DNA of 64,000 nucleotides from Prorocentrum cordatum (GCA_963575745.1 CAUYUJ010010424.1:335389-399388), one strand, 5' to 3'. Shown: positions 38,491 through 48,831, counted from the stretch's first letter. Numbers and translations: made by a program. Notes: generated from the letters alone by a model not told the origin.

Positions 38491-38552
38491 CCGGGAGGAG
38501 GAGGAGGAGGAGGAGGAGGAGGAGGAGGAGGAGGAGGAGGAGGAGGAGGACT
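38491..38552 (+). repeat. (GAG)n microsatellite
   Basis: Pure GAG repeat. Confidence 0.9.
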
Positions 38553-38619
38553 ATTCTAGTGGCCTCTGGCCAGTGCCGCCGATCCAGGCGCTCCCGATGG
38601 TGCTCGGGTTCGCTTGGAG

Positions 38620-38945
38620 GCCCATGGGGCCGTCTTGGGGCTCTCTTGGGGCCGTCGTAGGAGGAGGCCTCTCGAGGGGGTCTTTGAGCCTCTTGGGGGC
38701 TTCTTGGAAGCCTTTTTGGTTGTCTTAGGGCGTGCCAGGCCCGTCGGAAGCCGTCTTGGGCGCCTCGCTGTGCCGTCTGGGAGCACTCTGGGGGCGCTTC
38801 AGGGCCGTCTTGGAGGCTAACTTGGCCGTCTTGGCGGCCCATGGGGCCGTCTTGGGACAGTCTTGTGGCCGTCTTAGGAGCCTCTTGGGCCGTCATACGG
38901 ACACCTTGGATGCCTCTGGGGCGATCTTGGGAGCCTCTGGGGCTG
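38620..38945 (+). repeat. GGCCGTCTTGG-rich degenerate repeat, family J
   Basis: GGGGCCGTCTTGGGGCTCTC, GGCCGTCTTGGAGGC, GGGGCCGTCTTGGGACAGTC and so on at about 20-bp spacing. Confidence 0.7.
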
Positions 38946-39215
38946 TCGAAAGGCCGAACAAAAATTTAGTGCCCCAATCCTTCAAAAACATGTAGACCAT
39001 CAATCAGATTGGCCTCCTCGCGCTTGTTTATAAACAAAAAGCATCCTGGGCCATCCTGGGTGCATCTTGAGCCGTCTGGGAACTATCTGGCGGCCGTCTT
39101 GGGGTCCCTGGCCCCCTCGGTGGGAGTTCTGCGGATTTTGATGTGCCCCGGCGCAGCCCAGAAAAAGCGGAGCACAGGCGGAGCAGCCCCCCCCCTCCCT
39201 TCCTCGGCAGAGCCC

Positions 39216-39415
39216 CCCCACCTCCCTCCTCCCCCCTCCCCCCTCCCCCCTCCCCCTCCCCCCCTCCCCCCTCCCCCTCCCCCTCCCGCCTCCCGCCTCC
39301 CTCCTCCATCCTCCTCCCTCCCCCCTCCTCCCTCCTCCTCCTCCTCCTCCTCCTCCTCCTCCTCCTCCTCCTCCTCCTCCTCCTCCTCCTCCTCCTCCTC
39401 CTCCTCCCAGCAGAG
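39216..39415 (+). repeat. (CTCCCC)n and (TCC)n microsatellite
   Basis: Starts as CTCCCCCCTCCCC-type hexamers, then pure TCC. Confidence 0.9.
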
Positions 39416-40094
39416 CTGAAGCTCAGGCTGCAGGCTGCAGCTTCGGTTCCGTGAAATTCACACGCCAGATCGGCGGATGTCCCGGACCATCTCCTGCGGC
39501 GTTGGGGGCCTCACGCGTGAGGGACCCCTGGCAGGGGTGCACGCTGGCTATACACGGCCTGTCCGCGCTACGGGGCGTGCTGTCCTAGAGGGGGTGGCCT
39601 GTGGTCGGGCGAGGGGGAGGACGAGGACGAGGACGAGGATGAGTGAGAAGAGGGGGAGGAGGAGGAATGAAAGGAGGAGAGGGAGGAGCAGGAGGAGGAG
39701 CAGAGTAAACCCAGGTGCATCAGGATGGCGCCCCGAGCCCCCATCTCATGAAATGACGAAGCAAGAATTACGGTGGGGCCGTTCGATCAGGAAACTGTCC
39801 AGGAGACTTCAGACGCTGGGTGGTCCCCTGTCTTTGAGACGGCAGCGGTGATGTCCACAGCCGAGCCTCGGCTGGTGCTCCGCCGCCTTCCAGACCATGG
39901 GTTCCTGACCCAGTGGATCCGCATCCAATGTCCTCACCGTGCGTAAGCAAACACACACTTACTCCTCCGCATCCTCCGCCTCCCTGCACGTCCCCCCCTA
40001 CACGGTAGCTTCATGCGGCGATGGCGCGCCGACGACGCCGGCGAAGGCGTTCACGGTTGAATTCCGCACGATAGAACGACGCGGAAGCACTGGG
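39416..40094. other. Gene-free stretch
   Basis: Contains GAG-rich patches (39610-39705) and otherwise unique DNA. Confidence 0.4.
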
Positions 40095-40160
40095 GGACAC
40101 GGTAAGGCCTCTGGACCCGACGGCATTCAACCTGGAATGCTCGGGGCCGCGATCGGTTCA
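40095..40160 (+). pseudogene. Possible short reverse transcriptase relic
   Basis: One frame reads GHGKASGPDGIQPGMLGAAI, resembling the LINE RT signature K(A/S)PGPDGIP that precedes the palm motifs. The similarity covers only about 20 residues and no other RT motif follows, so this is either a tiny relic or chance. Confidence 0.25.
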
Positions 40161-40682
40161 AGGCTGAACGATCGACGCGGCGTGAAGGACCTTTGCGCGC
40201 GGCGACGCCGCGCGAACCTGCCGTGTCCAAGGTGATTGCACGCGGGATGGCACCCGTCGGGGCTCCCAACGGCTGCTGCTTCTTCGCCGCCCTGCACGAC
40301 GGGGACGCGTCGAGGCAGCACGGCTGAGCCGGCCCCGGCGCGCCGCGGGAGGCAGCGGGAGCCGCTGTTTTCGGACTATTTTTTTGGCTCGAGTCCCTTT
40401 CCTGGCTTCCAGGCGTCGGGTGCAAATATTTCAATGAGCAGTTTCCCGATCAGAGAGCTTAGCAAAGAGCAGCAGCTTTCATGGACTCCTAGATGTCGTC
40501 CAAGAAGGTCAGGAATCTGGACTGGACCCTGGGCGTTGTCTTGGAGCTCTCTTTCTCTCGTAGAAGCTGTGTGTGTGTGTGTGTCTGGAGATGGACCGCT
40601 GCCCAGGGAACGCGTGGCGTGGCTTCGATTTCCTTGGCCGAGAGCCTCCTCGACTCCGGGCAGGCGTGCACGGCACAAGCAC
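40161..40682. other. Gene-free stretch
   Basis: Includes a short GT tract (40570-40585). A frame from 40251 (MAPVGAPNGCCFFAALHDGD) stops after 26 residues; not called. Confidence 0.4.
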
Positions 40683-40806
40683 TCTACGGTCTCGGAGGTC
40701 CTCGCGGGTTTCGTGAATCGGCGCTGGGCCGCTCGGGCGGCGCCTTTGGCGACACCCCTGGCGCGCTCCGCGCGCCAGCGCTCCGTGCAGATAGGTGGAA
40801 TCCGCG
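40683..40806. repeat. Foldback family C copy
   Basis: CTCGGAGGTCCTCGCGGGTT, TCGTGAATCGGCGCTGGGCC, GGCGGCGCC and CCTGGCGCGCTCCGCGCGCC, followed directly by a (GAC)n tract. Confidence 0.65.
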
Positions 40807-40809
40807 CGG

Positions 40810-40874
40810 ATCGACGACGATTCCGACGACGACGCGGACGCGGACGACGGCGACGACAACGACGACGACGACGA

Positions 40875-40908
<34 letters not shown>

Positions 40909-40959
40909 AAGGACGAGGACGAGGACAACGACCAGGACGAGGACGAGGGCGAGGGCGAG

Positions 40960-41022
<63 letters not shown>
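40810..41022 (+). repeat. (GAC)n microsatellite
   Basis: GAC repeats with GAG and AAC variants; the last 60 bp are pure GAC. Followed at 41101-41195 by a GAG tract. Confidence 0.9.
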
Positions 41023-41195
41023 GGCCACACGAATTGCCCACGACGACTAATATCGTACCAGGGACAGAGTCGCGAGGACTAGGAGTGGGCGAAGGAGGTA
41101 AATGAAACGGACGAGGAGGAGGAGGAGAAAGAAGAGGAGGAGGCGACGGAGGAGGAGCAGGACGGGGAGATCGAGGAGGAGGAGGAGGAGTAGGA

Positions 41196-42019
41196 GGCAT
41201 CGTTTTTTTCATTTATTCGTTCATCTTCTCTCCTCTAGACATCTCCCTGACTTTTGTGACGTCGTGACGTTTTCGCCGTAACATTGGCCCCCACAAGGTC
41301 TAGACCACTTCCCCGTGACCAGTTTTTCGTACCGTGCCATTTTTTGACGATCCTGGGGGCCCAGATGCCGAAAGTTCTCCCATCGTCTTTTCTTCACGAC
41401 GGGAGGTCTGGGTCCCCTCCCTCCTCCCGGCAGGGAGCGACGGCGCAGCTGTGGACGGCTCTGCGGTGACCTCTCTTCTCTCTGCCCTTTCCTCCCCTAT
41501 ATGGGCGCCCGATCCTCCCTCTTGCCTTGCTGGAGCGTGCGCTGGAACACCTGCCCCACCCCCCACGCGCGGACTCCCTTGCCAGAGGAGCTGGACGCCG
41601 AGCCCGCCGCGCAGCCGCGCGCGCCTCCGCCGACATCTCGCCTGCGCCCCCCCCCCCCCGCGCAGCAGAGGGGTCGGGGGACAGCGGCGGCGCGGCGGCG
41701 AAGACGGCAGCGACGACGACGACGACGACGTCGACGACAACGATGACGACGACGACAACGACCACGGCGGCTGCGACGACGAACTCTGAAATCCGCCTTT
41801 GTGAATTCTTCAGCCCCAGATGTGGCAGCAACGGTGAAGAGGCGAGGCATGGGGTGAGAGCAGCTGGGACAGGGGCGTGAGAGCCCGGCCGTGTGCACCT
41901 CAGCCAGCGCATATTTTTTTCAAGGGGTCGTGGCCGTCCGGACCAAACGTGTAGCCAGCATTGGGGCGATAGCACTGCCATGTGCACCGTAGTGGAGTTT
42001 ACTTAACAAGGGATCGCGG
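41196..42019. other. Gene-free stretch
   Basis: Contains a short GAC tract at 41700-41765. No gene recognised on either strand. Confidence 0.4.
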
Positions 42020-42198
42020 CCAGCTCACCACCTACCAAACCACCCCAACCCAACCCGAAAGCCTCAATTTGCCATCCCCTTCCAGTCGGGGGGGATGTCG
42101 GCGAACATAGAAAAAACACATCTGGAACCGGGACGCCCCCCAACCCGGAATTCGGGTGTTCGGGAGGGGTTGGGGTGGTCTGGTAGGTAGTGACCAGC
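42020..42198. mobile_element. MITE-like element, family F, copy 2
   Basis: Element 42025-42193: TCACCACCTACCAAACCACC ... GGTTGGGGTGGTCTGGTAGG + TAGTGA. Flanked by CCAGC on both sides (42020-42024 and 42194-42198), a possible 5-bp target duplication, much shorter than the 16-bp repeat at copy 1. Confidence 0.7.
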
Positions 42199-42269
42199 TG
42201 AGCGAAACAGGCAGCCAGCATTTTGAGGCTCACGCTTCCTTCCTGTGGGACTCTTCTGTTTTTTTGTCA

Positions 42270-43250
42270 CAACCATCATGTGTTGAGTTGGGTCCTCGTT
42301 TTGAATAGACAGTCCCCGCGCCTCCTCTCCTCCTCTCTTCCTCTCCGCCTCTCCTCGTCCTCCCCCTCCTCCCTCCTCCCGTCACCCCCCTCGCTTTGGC
42401 ACACCTTTCACACGTTTCGTGGTCCCATAGGGAGCTCCACCTAAGGCCCCAAGGGCTGCGCCCGCATGCCGCCACCCCCTGATTTTGTTACACCCCTTAC
42501 ACCTAAGGCCCCAGTGGTTGCGCCCGCATGCCGCCACCTCCTCGTTTTGCTTCACCCCTCACACACGTTTCGTGGCCCCATCGGGCGCTCCACCTGAGGC
42601 CCCAGCGGCTGCGCCAGCATGCTGTCACCCCTTCATTTGGCACGCCCCTCACGCGCTTCGTGGCCCCATAAGGAGCTCCACCTAAGGCCCCAGTGGCTGC
42701 GCCCCCATGCCGCCACCCTTTCATTTTGGTACACCCTCCGCCACCCTTCCATTTTGTTGCACCAATCACACCTAGACACCAGTGGTTGCGCCCGTATGCC
42801 GCCACACCCTCATTTTGGCCCACCTCTCACACGTTTCGTTGCCCCATCGGGAGCTCAACCTGAGGTCCCAGTGGCTGCGCCAGCATGCTGCCACCCCTCA
42901 CTATGACACACCCCTCACACGCTTCGTGGCCCCATGGGAAGCTCCACCTAAGGCTCCAGTGGCTGCGCTCGCATGCCGCAGCCACCTCTTTGTTCTACAC
43001 CTCTCACGCGTTTCGTGGCCCCATCGGAATCTCCAAACTATGGCACACACCTCGCACGTTTCGTGGCCCCACAGGGAGCTCCACCTAAGGCCCCAGTGGC
43101 TGCGCCCGCATGCCGCCACCCCCCTCACTGTGGCGCACCCCTCACCTCTCTTCACGCATTTCGCGGCTCCGTCGGAAGCTCCACCGAGGGCGGTTCCCAC
43201 GCCGGTGGTACTCAAATGTTATATTTGGTTAGGTGATTCGCTCGGATAGT
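42270..43250 (+). repeat. Satellite composite element, copy 4
   Basis: Head CAACCATCATGTGTTGAGTT + GGGTCCTCGTTTTGAATAGA, a short (TCC)n region, then about nine ~85-bp units (42393-43195) with TTTCGTGGCCCCAT, GGAGCTCCACCTAAGGCCCC and GCGCCCGCATGCCGCCACC, and the tail TTATATTTGGTTAGGTGATT + CGCTCGG. The unit replaces the GGGTTCGCATGCGG part of copies 1-2 with CTGCGCCCGCATGCCG, so it is a distinct subfamily. Confidence 0.85.
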
Positions 43251-43404
43251 TTTCCAACTGATAGGAAAAGGATCTGTCTGTGGATCCTCTGGACGGCGGC
43301 GGCGACGACGCCGCCCGAACGGCGGCGGCGACGGCCCTGGTGAAAAGTCACGACCAGAGCCCTAGACCTTAGTGGAAACGGCTTTTTTTCGGAAACGGTG
43401 AAAA

Positions 43405-43560
43405 AACGGCCCTGCCGTTTCCGGGGCCCGCTGAGCCCTAGACCCCCCGACTTTCTGCATCGTGTTTCGAGCCCGATCGATCTGTGAGGGTCCCTGGGCC
43501 CGAGACCGGGCGAAAACGCCCTCTGCGAAGAAACTGCGGCGCCAAGACCTCGGGGGAGCC
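43405..43560 (-). repeat. Dispersed repeat, family H, complement copy
   Basis: AGCCCTAGACCCCCCGACTT, CTGCATCGTGTTTCGAGCCC, GATCGATCTGTGAGGGTCCC, TGGGCCCGAGACCGGGCGAA. This is the complement of the order at 37480-37594. Confidence 0.6.
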
Positions 43561-43734
43561 GCGGCGGAGACGACGCCTGCGCGGATGAGCCCGCCGCCCG
43601 CGCCGGCGGCGGGCCTGGCGGACTGCGTGGGCCCCGTGCTGTGGATCGACAGCATGCGGGCGCCCCAGCGCCGCCAGGGGCGGCGTGGGCGGCTGGCGCG
43701 GCGTCGCCCTCGGGGGCGTCCAAGACCCAGACCC

Positions 43735-43900
43735 CTTCCTCCCCCTCGTCCTCCCCTCCTCGTCCTCCCCTCCTCCTCCTCCCCTCCTCCTCCTATACCT
43801 CCTCCTCCTCCGACCCTCCTCCGACCCTGCTACCATCCTTCTCTTCCTCCTCCTCCTCGTCCTCCTCCTCCTCCTCCTTCTCCTCCTCCTCCTCCTCCTC

Positions 43901-43902
<2 letters not shown>
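43735..43902 (+). repeat. (TCC)n microsatellite
   Basis: CTC repeats with CGT and CCC interruptions, passing directly into the TAC array. Confidence 0.85.
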
Positions 43903-43996
<94 letters not shown>

Positions 43997-44076
43997 ACTA
44001 CTACTACTACTACTACTACTATTACTACTACTACTACTTACTACTACTATACTACTACTACTCATACTACTACTAG

Positions 44077-44117
<41 letters not shown>

Positions 44118-44164
44118 ACTACTACTATACTACTACTACTACTACTACTACGACTACTACTACG

Positions 44165-44201
<37 letters not shown>

Positions 44202-44215
44202 TACTATACTAGTAG

Positions 44216-44265
<50 letters not shown>
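43903..44265 (+). repeat. (TAC)n microsatellite
   Basis: About 360 bp of nearly pure TAC/CTA repeat with a few frame-shifting single-base changes (for example near 43996, 44038 and 44115). Confidence 0.95.
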
Positions 44266-44266
<1 letters not shown>

Positions 44267-44854
44267 CCCCGTTCTCCCCAGCATCCTACCCTCCTCCTCC
44301 TACTACTCTCCTTCTATTCCTCTTCCTACCCTCCTCATCCTCCTCCTCCTTATCCTCCTCGTCCGACCCTCCTTCTCCTGCCTCCGTCCTCTCACTCCTT
44401 CTACCCTCCTCCTCCTCCTCCTTCTTCTTGCCTTCTCCATCCTTCCTCCTCCCTCGCTCGCTCCTCCCTTCCCCCTTCTCCCTCCTACCTTCTACCTCCT
44501 ACCTCCTCCCTCCTCCCTCCTCCCTCCTCCATCCACCTCCTGCTCAGCAGCAGCAGCAGCAGCAGCAGCTGCAGCATCAGCATCAGCATCCGCATCAGCA
44601 TCATCATGATCAGCATCAGCTTCAGCAGCATCAGCTTCATCATCATCATCATCAGCAGCAACATCATCAGCATCATCATCATCACCACCACCATCATCAT
44701 CATCATCATCATCAGCATCATCATCCTCATCACTCAGCATCCACATCATCATCATCGTCATCATCATGAGCATCATCATCGAAATCATCGTCAGCATCAT
44801 CATCGTCATCATCACCACCACCACTATCATCACCATACACATTATCGTCTGCAC

Positions 44855-44917
<63 letters not shown>

Positions 44918-45002
44918 CATCATCATCACCAACATCCTCATCACCAACTACATCATCATCACCATCATCCTCATCCTCATCCTCAGCCTCACCACCTCCA
45001 TT
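44266..45002 (+). repeat. CTC, CAG and (CAT)n microsatellites
   Basis: TCC-rich to 44540, a short CAG run at 44547-44570, then CAT/CAG and (ATC)n to about 45000. All long His, Ser or Ile frames here are repeat artefacts. Confidence 0.9.
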
Positions 45003-45303
45003 TTCGCGTCGTTATGCAGAATCCTCGCCACCACGGCTAAATTCTCTTAGGAATTCTGGTCAGAACGCACCCCCGGAGAGGACTGGGGACTGGCGGTGTC
45101 AGTACCTTTTCGATCCTCCCGTCAGACATCCAACGATTCAACTAAATCAAGACGGACATGTTTTACAAGGCTCGGCCTCTGGGAGCCACCGCCCGGCCCC
45201 GGGACCGTCAGAAACGGCTCGGGACTGGGGGTGCACATTGTGGAACAAAATCCAGGCATCGGATGTCTGGGCAAGAGAAGGGTTAGGGCTGGGGGGGGGG
45301 AGA

Positions 45304-45485
45304 TACTGTCAACCCGCATAGGAAGGATGGGCAACCTTCCCAAGGGTACCCTCGCATCCTTGCCTCCTCGGCCCATCCTTGGCCACTTTCGTTGGCCGCG
45401 CCCCGCTCGAAAAGCTTCGAAATGGGCGTCCAAGGCCCTCAAGGCCCTTGCATCCTTATCGCGCATCCTATACGGGTTGACTGTA
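45304..45485. mobile_element. MITE-like element, family E, copy 3 (best preserved)
   Basis: 182 bp. Left end TACTGTCAACCCGCATAGGA + AGGATG; right end CATCCTATACGGGTTGACTG + TA, inverse over about 24 bp with two or three differences. TA at both outer ends fits a TA target site. Confidence 0.8.
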
Positions 45486-45608
45486 TCATGGCCACGGCCA
45501 CGCCGTCTCCCAGGTGTCGTGGCCACCTTTTCTGCTCCAAGGGCGTCCCTTGCCCCCTCCCCGTCCGCGCATGTGCCTGGAGGCCCATGATGCGCCAACC
45601 CCCCTTTC

Positions 45609-45726
45609 TAAGCATCCAAGATGGAGTCGGAGCATGTGGGGTCGAAGGATCGCGCCGCATCACCGATGCATCGGCGATGCGGCGCGATCCTCCGACCCCA
45701 TCTGCTCGGACCCCATCTAGAAGGCC
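45609..45726. repeat. Foldback element, family B, copy 4 (nearly perfect palindrome)
   Basis: GGGTCGAAGGATCGCGCCGC + ATCACCGATG and CATCGGCGATGCGGCGCGAT + CCTCCGACCCC are inverse with two differences. Outer arms AGATGGAGTCGGAGCATGTG and TCTGCTCGGACCCCATCT also match in part. About 118 bp, the shortest copy. Confidence 0.85.
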
Positions 45727-45957
45727 CTCGTCTGGCATCGCTCCGACGTGTGCATGTGTGCCAGGCCGGCGCGCCGGCTTCGCCCCGCACTGCTTGCTGC
45801 TGCTGCTGCTGCTTCTCTCCTGGCTCTCCTCCCCCCTGCTGCTGCCCTCTCCTCTCCTTAGCCACAGGGCGACCCCTCGCGCAGGTAAAACAAAAAAAGT
45901 GCATGTGTGCCAGGGCCAGAAAATGTGGACCATCTTGGAGCATGTTGGGGCTACTTT

Positions 45958-46119
45958 TTAAGTCGGGCCTGTCCCTCTACAGGGGGAATATTCAAAGACA
46001 GCCAAAAAGTAGTATGGGGACGATTTGTCGATTATTGTTTGCCCATTGTTGTGCATGTTTTGAATATTTTCTGTATCTTTCGTTCAAAGTCCGCCTATAG
46101 GGGGACACGCCCGACCTAA
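45958..46119. mobile_element. MITE-like element, family D, copy 3
   Basis: 162 bp, TTAAGTCGGGCCTGTCCCTC ... GGGGGACACGCCCGACCTAA. The A/T-rich interior includes AAAAAGTAGTATGGGGACGA, shared with the other copies. Confidence 0.85.
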
Positions 46120-46519
46120 GTCTACTTGAGGAAAGTGCGCGCACGAAACCAAGCATGCGGGCAAGACTTATCTTCGTATCCACTGCGTCTCGCACTTCCC
46201 GCGAGGGGGCGCCCAAAGGCCGAGGCGCAGTGGATCTGGACGAACACCGAGCCTCTGGGGGCCAGACTCTGATCCCCTGCGCCTCGGGTGTCTGGGGAAA
46301 GGGGGCCCGAAACTCCAAACTGCAGTGGATGCGGATCTACATCTCGCCCGCGCGAGCGATGGCGGAAGCGCCCCCCCCCCCCCCTCTGCTCCTGGCGCCC
46401 CCTCGTCGGCGTACCCGAGCCGCGGGCCCGCCGGCGGGAGGCCCTCCCGCGGGCGGCCTCCGACGTCCGAAGAGCGAGGGGTCCAGGGTTTCTCGGCCAT
46501 ACGTAAGAGGGCGCACTCC
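46120..46519. other. Gene-free stretch
   Basis: GC-rich DNA with no recognised repeat. Long opposite-strand frames have no motif support. Confidence 0.4.
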
Positions 46520-46742
46520 CCTTCCTCCTCCTCCTCCTCCTCCCCCTCCTCCTCCTCCTCCTCCTCCGCCTCCCCTCCTCCTCCTCCTCCTCCTCCTCCC
46601 CGTCCTCCTCCCCCTCCTCCTCCTCCTCCTCCTCCCCTCCTCTCCTCCTCCTCCCTCCCCCTCCTCCTCCCCCCTCCTCCTCCTCCTCCTCCCTCCTCCT
46701 CCTCCTCCTCCTCCTCCTCCTCCTCCTCCTCCTCCTCCTCAA
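46520..46742 (+). repeat. (TCC)n microsatellite
   Basis: CTC/TCC repeats. The flanks GTTTCTCGGCCATACGTAAG (46479) and GTTTCTCGGCCGTACGTAAG (46744) form a direct repeat on both sides. Confidence 0.9.
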
Positions 46743-46901
46743 GTGTTTCTCGGCCGTACGTAAGAGGCGAAGGTCGCCGAAGTGATCCTGGGTGCGGGCA
46801 CACTGGCGCCCCCCGATCGCCGCCCGCGGCGCGATGGTGGCGTCCTGCGCGCTCGTGTTTGGTGCCCCCGCGGCCCCCCCCCAAAAAACTGCGCACTAAA
46901 G

Positions 46902-47055
46902 TTACGCCGGGCCTGCCCCTTCTACAAGGGGAATGCTCAAAAGTAGTCAACAAATAGTACGGGGACGATTTTGGGATTTTTTTTGATATTCTTTGGTGAA
47001 GATTTTCAAGCTTTCGCCCAAAATCCGCTCGTGCAGGGGGACACGTCCGACCTAA
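46902..47055. mobile_element. MITE-like element, family D, copy 4
   Basis: 154 bp, TTACGCCGGGCCTGCCCCTT ... CAGGGGGACACGTCCGACCT + AA. Same interior order (AATAGTACGGGGACGATTTT). Confidence 0.8.
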
Positions 47056-47089
47056 CATTCAAGGGCATTCCTTGCCCTGGGTCATGGAT

Positions 47090-47345
47090 GCGTGTCGCCG
47101 AGCTTCGAGGGTCTTCTGGGGTCGGGGGCGGAAGGCCGAGGCTCGAGGGGCGAGGGCCGCCCCTCGAGCCTCGAGCCTCGACGCTGCAGCGTCGACCCTG
47201 GGCCCTCCACCCTCGACCCGGTCGAGGGTGGAGGAGTCGAGGGCAGACGCTAGTCGACGCCAATCGACGCTAAATCGACGCTGGACGACGCTGACTCGGC
47301 GCTATCTCATCGGCTCCAAGACGCTAGTCGACGCTCCTCGAGAGG
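47090..47345 (+). repeat. CGAGCCTCGA / TCGACGCT short repeats with a 13-bp hairpin
   Basis: CTCGAGCCTCGAGCCTCGAC, then repeated TCGACGCTAAATCGACGCTG. CTCCACCCTCGAC CCG GTCGAGGGTGGAG (47206-47234) is a perfect 13-bp stem with a 3-nt loop. Confidence 0.65.
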
Positions 47346-47668
47346 GCGCGGCAGGCTCGATCTGCGCCGGCCGGGATGTCGGCCGACTGAAAGCACAAAA
47401 CGCCGTACGATCGAGATGGGCGCGGACAATTACGTCGACGAGGTCCAGCAGCGTGACCTGCTCATTTTGAACGGGGCTCGCTGTCGGTGTCGCCGCGGAC
47501 TTTGTCCATTTGAGACAGGAGACCGTCTGCCCAACAGCGCCCGCTGCAGGTTTTCCTTGCAGTTGGGCATCGTCAGAGTGAGGGGGCCAGTCATTCACTG
47601 TCCCTGGGTGCGCGGCTGAAGTTGACTTCCGCGGTGCGGATTGCTGTTGGATTCTCACTTCTAGAGAA

Positions 47669-47865
47669 AAATGGTTGTTGATCCCCCCTGCCCAGTAACC
47701 AGTCTATTGTTTCCGCTAAAGTGCTTCTCCCGGGGCTCGCACCTGGTCTTTTACAAGGAAAGTGAGGTGCCGCCAATTTGTGCTCTGGTCCCCTGCTTAC
47801 AGCAACTCGCGCTCTCGCGCGGGACGTCCTCACAATTTGTACAGGAATCGCGCTCTCGCGTGGGA
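47669..47865 (+). repeat. Segmental duplicate, copy 1 (partner 48253-48492)
   Basis: GTTGTTGATCCCCCCTGCCC, TAAAGTGCTTCTCCCGGGGC, TTTTACAAGGAAAGTGAGGT, GCGCTCTCGCGCGGGACGTC and ACAATTTGTACAGGAATCGC, in the same order as 48253-48492. A ~50-bp motif (AATCGCGCTCTCGCGTGGGA) then repeats in decaying form to about 47990. Confidence 0.75.
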
Positions 47866-48252
47866 CCTCCTCGCAATTCATTCAGACGCCGCGCCCTCGA
47901 CATTTAGGAATCATGCTCTCGCTGTGGATTTCCGCTCGATTTATTTGTGAATCGCGATCTCGCTCGAGGATTCCTCGCGATTCATGCAGGACGCACGCTT
48001 CTGCAACCCGCCTGCCCCCTTCCCTGTCCCTTCCGTCCATACATCCTCTCTCCCCCTGTGCAGGTAAGAAAGATGTATCCTTATTGGTGGCACGATCAAA
48101 GACGAAGAGGGCGGGTATCGAGGTTTTGGGATGTATGTATTGAATGACACGCGAGCGTATAAGAGCGAACAATCCTAAAATTATAGTTGTTGGTATTCGT
48201 GTTGTTGTTGCTGTTGCTGCTGTTGTTGCTGTTGAACTTGCGAAGAATAATC

Positions 48253-48492
48253 GTTGTTGATCCCCCCTGACAGGTAACCATTGCACGTTTCAGTTAAAGT
48301 GCTTATCCTGGGGCTCGCACCCTGGCTTATTACAAGGAAAAGTGAGGTGCCACCAAACTGGGCTGTTGGGCCCTGGTTTACAACAACAGCAACAACAGTT
48401 TCCGCTTGACTTCATCACAATGTATTCCCAAGTCGCGCTCTCGCGCGGGACGCCCTCACAATTTGTACAGGAATCGCGCTCTCGCGTGGGAC
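48253..48492 (+). repeat. Segmental duplicate, copy 2
   Basis: Same order as 47669-47865, with an extra ~40 bp CAACAACAGCAACAACAG-containing insertion before the GCGCTCTCGCGCGGGAC block. Confidence 0.75.
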
Positions 48493-48831
48493 CGTGCTGT
48501 TTGTTGTGTCGTGATTGTCGTTTGTTGTTTCTTGTTTATTGTCGTCGTTCTGGCCGCGACCCACCAGCGACCACCCTCTTTACTCTTATCCGCAATAGCG
48601 GGGTGCACATGTCCATTTTCTCCGTATCCATTCCGGGCGCCCAAGAAACAGATGCCGTGGCCGGCGTTTTGGCGGAGCACGCCGACTTTGGTTAGACCCG
48701 CGGCCCAGAAGGGACCCAGACCCTGGTGCTCTCCGCTCACGCCCCTGCGAGCAGCGCCGAGGTCGAGAATTTGGGCCCGCGTGCACACTCTCTGGTCGAT
48801 TGAACTGTCGTCTCTGGGCTTTAGAGAGAGG

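Noticed and set aside
40251-40330. A short frame MAPVGAPNGCCFFAALHDGD, faintly like an OTU protease start
   Set aside because: Stops after 26 residues and lacks the Asp-Gly-Asn-Cys core and any later motif.
41330-41355. CCGTGCCATTTTTTGACGAT, a spliced-leader look-alike
   Set aside because: Needs a deletion and two inserted bases, and no gene follows it.
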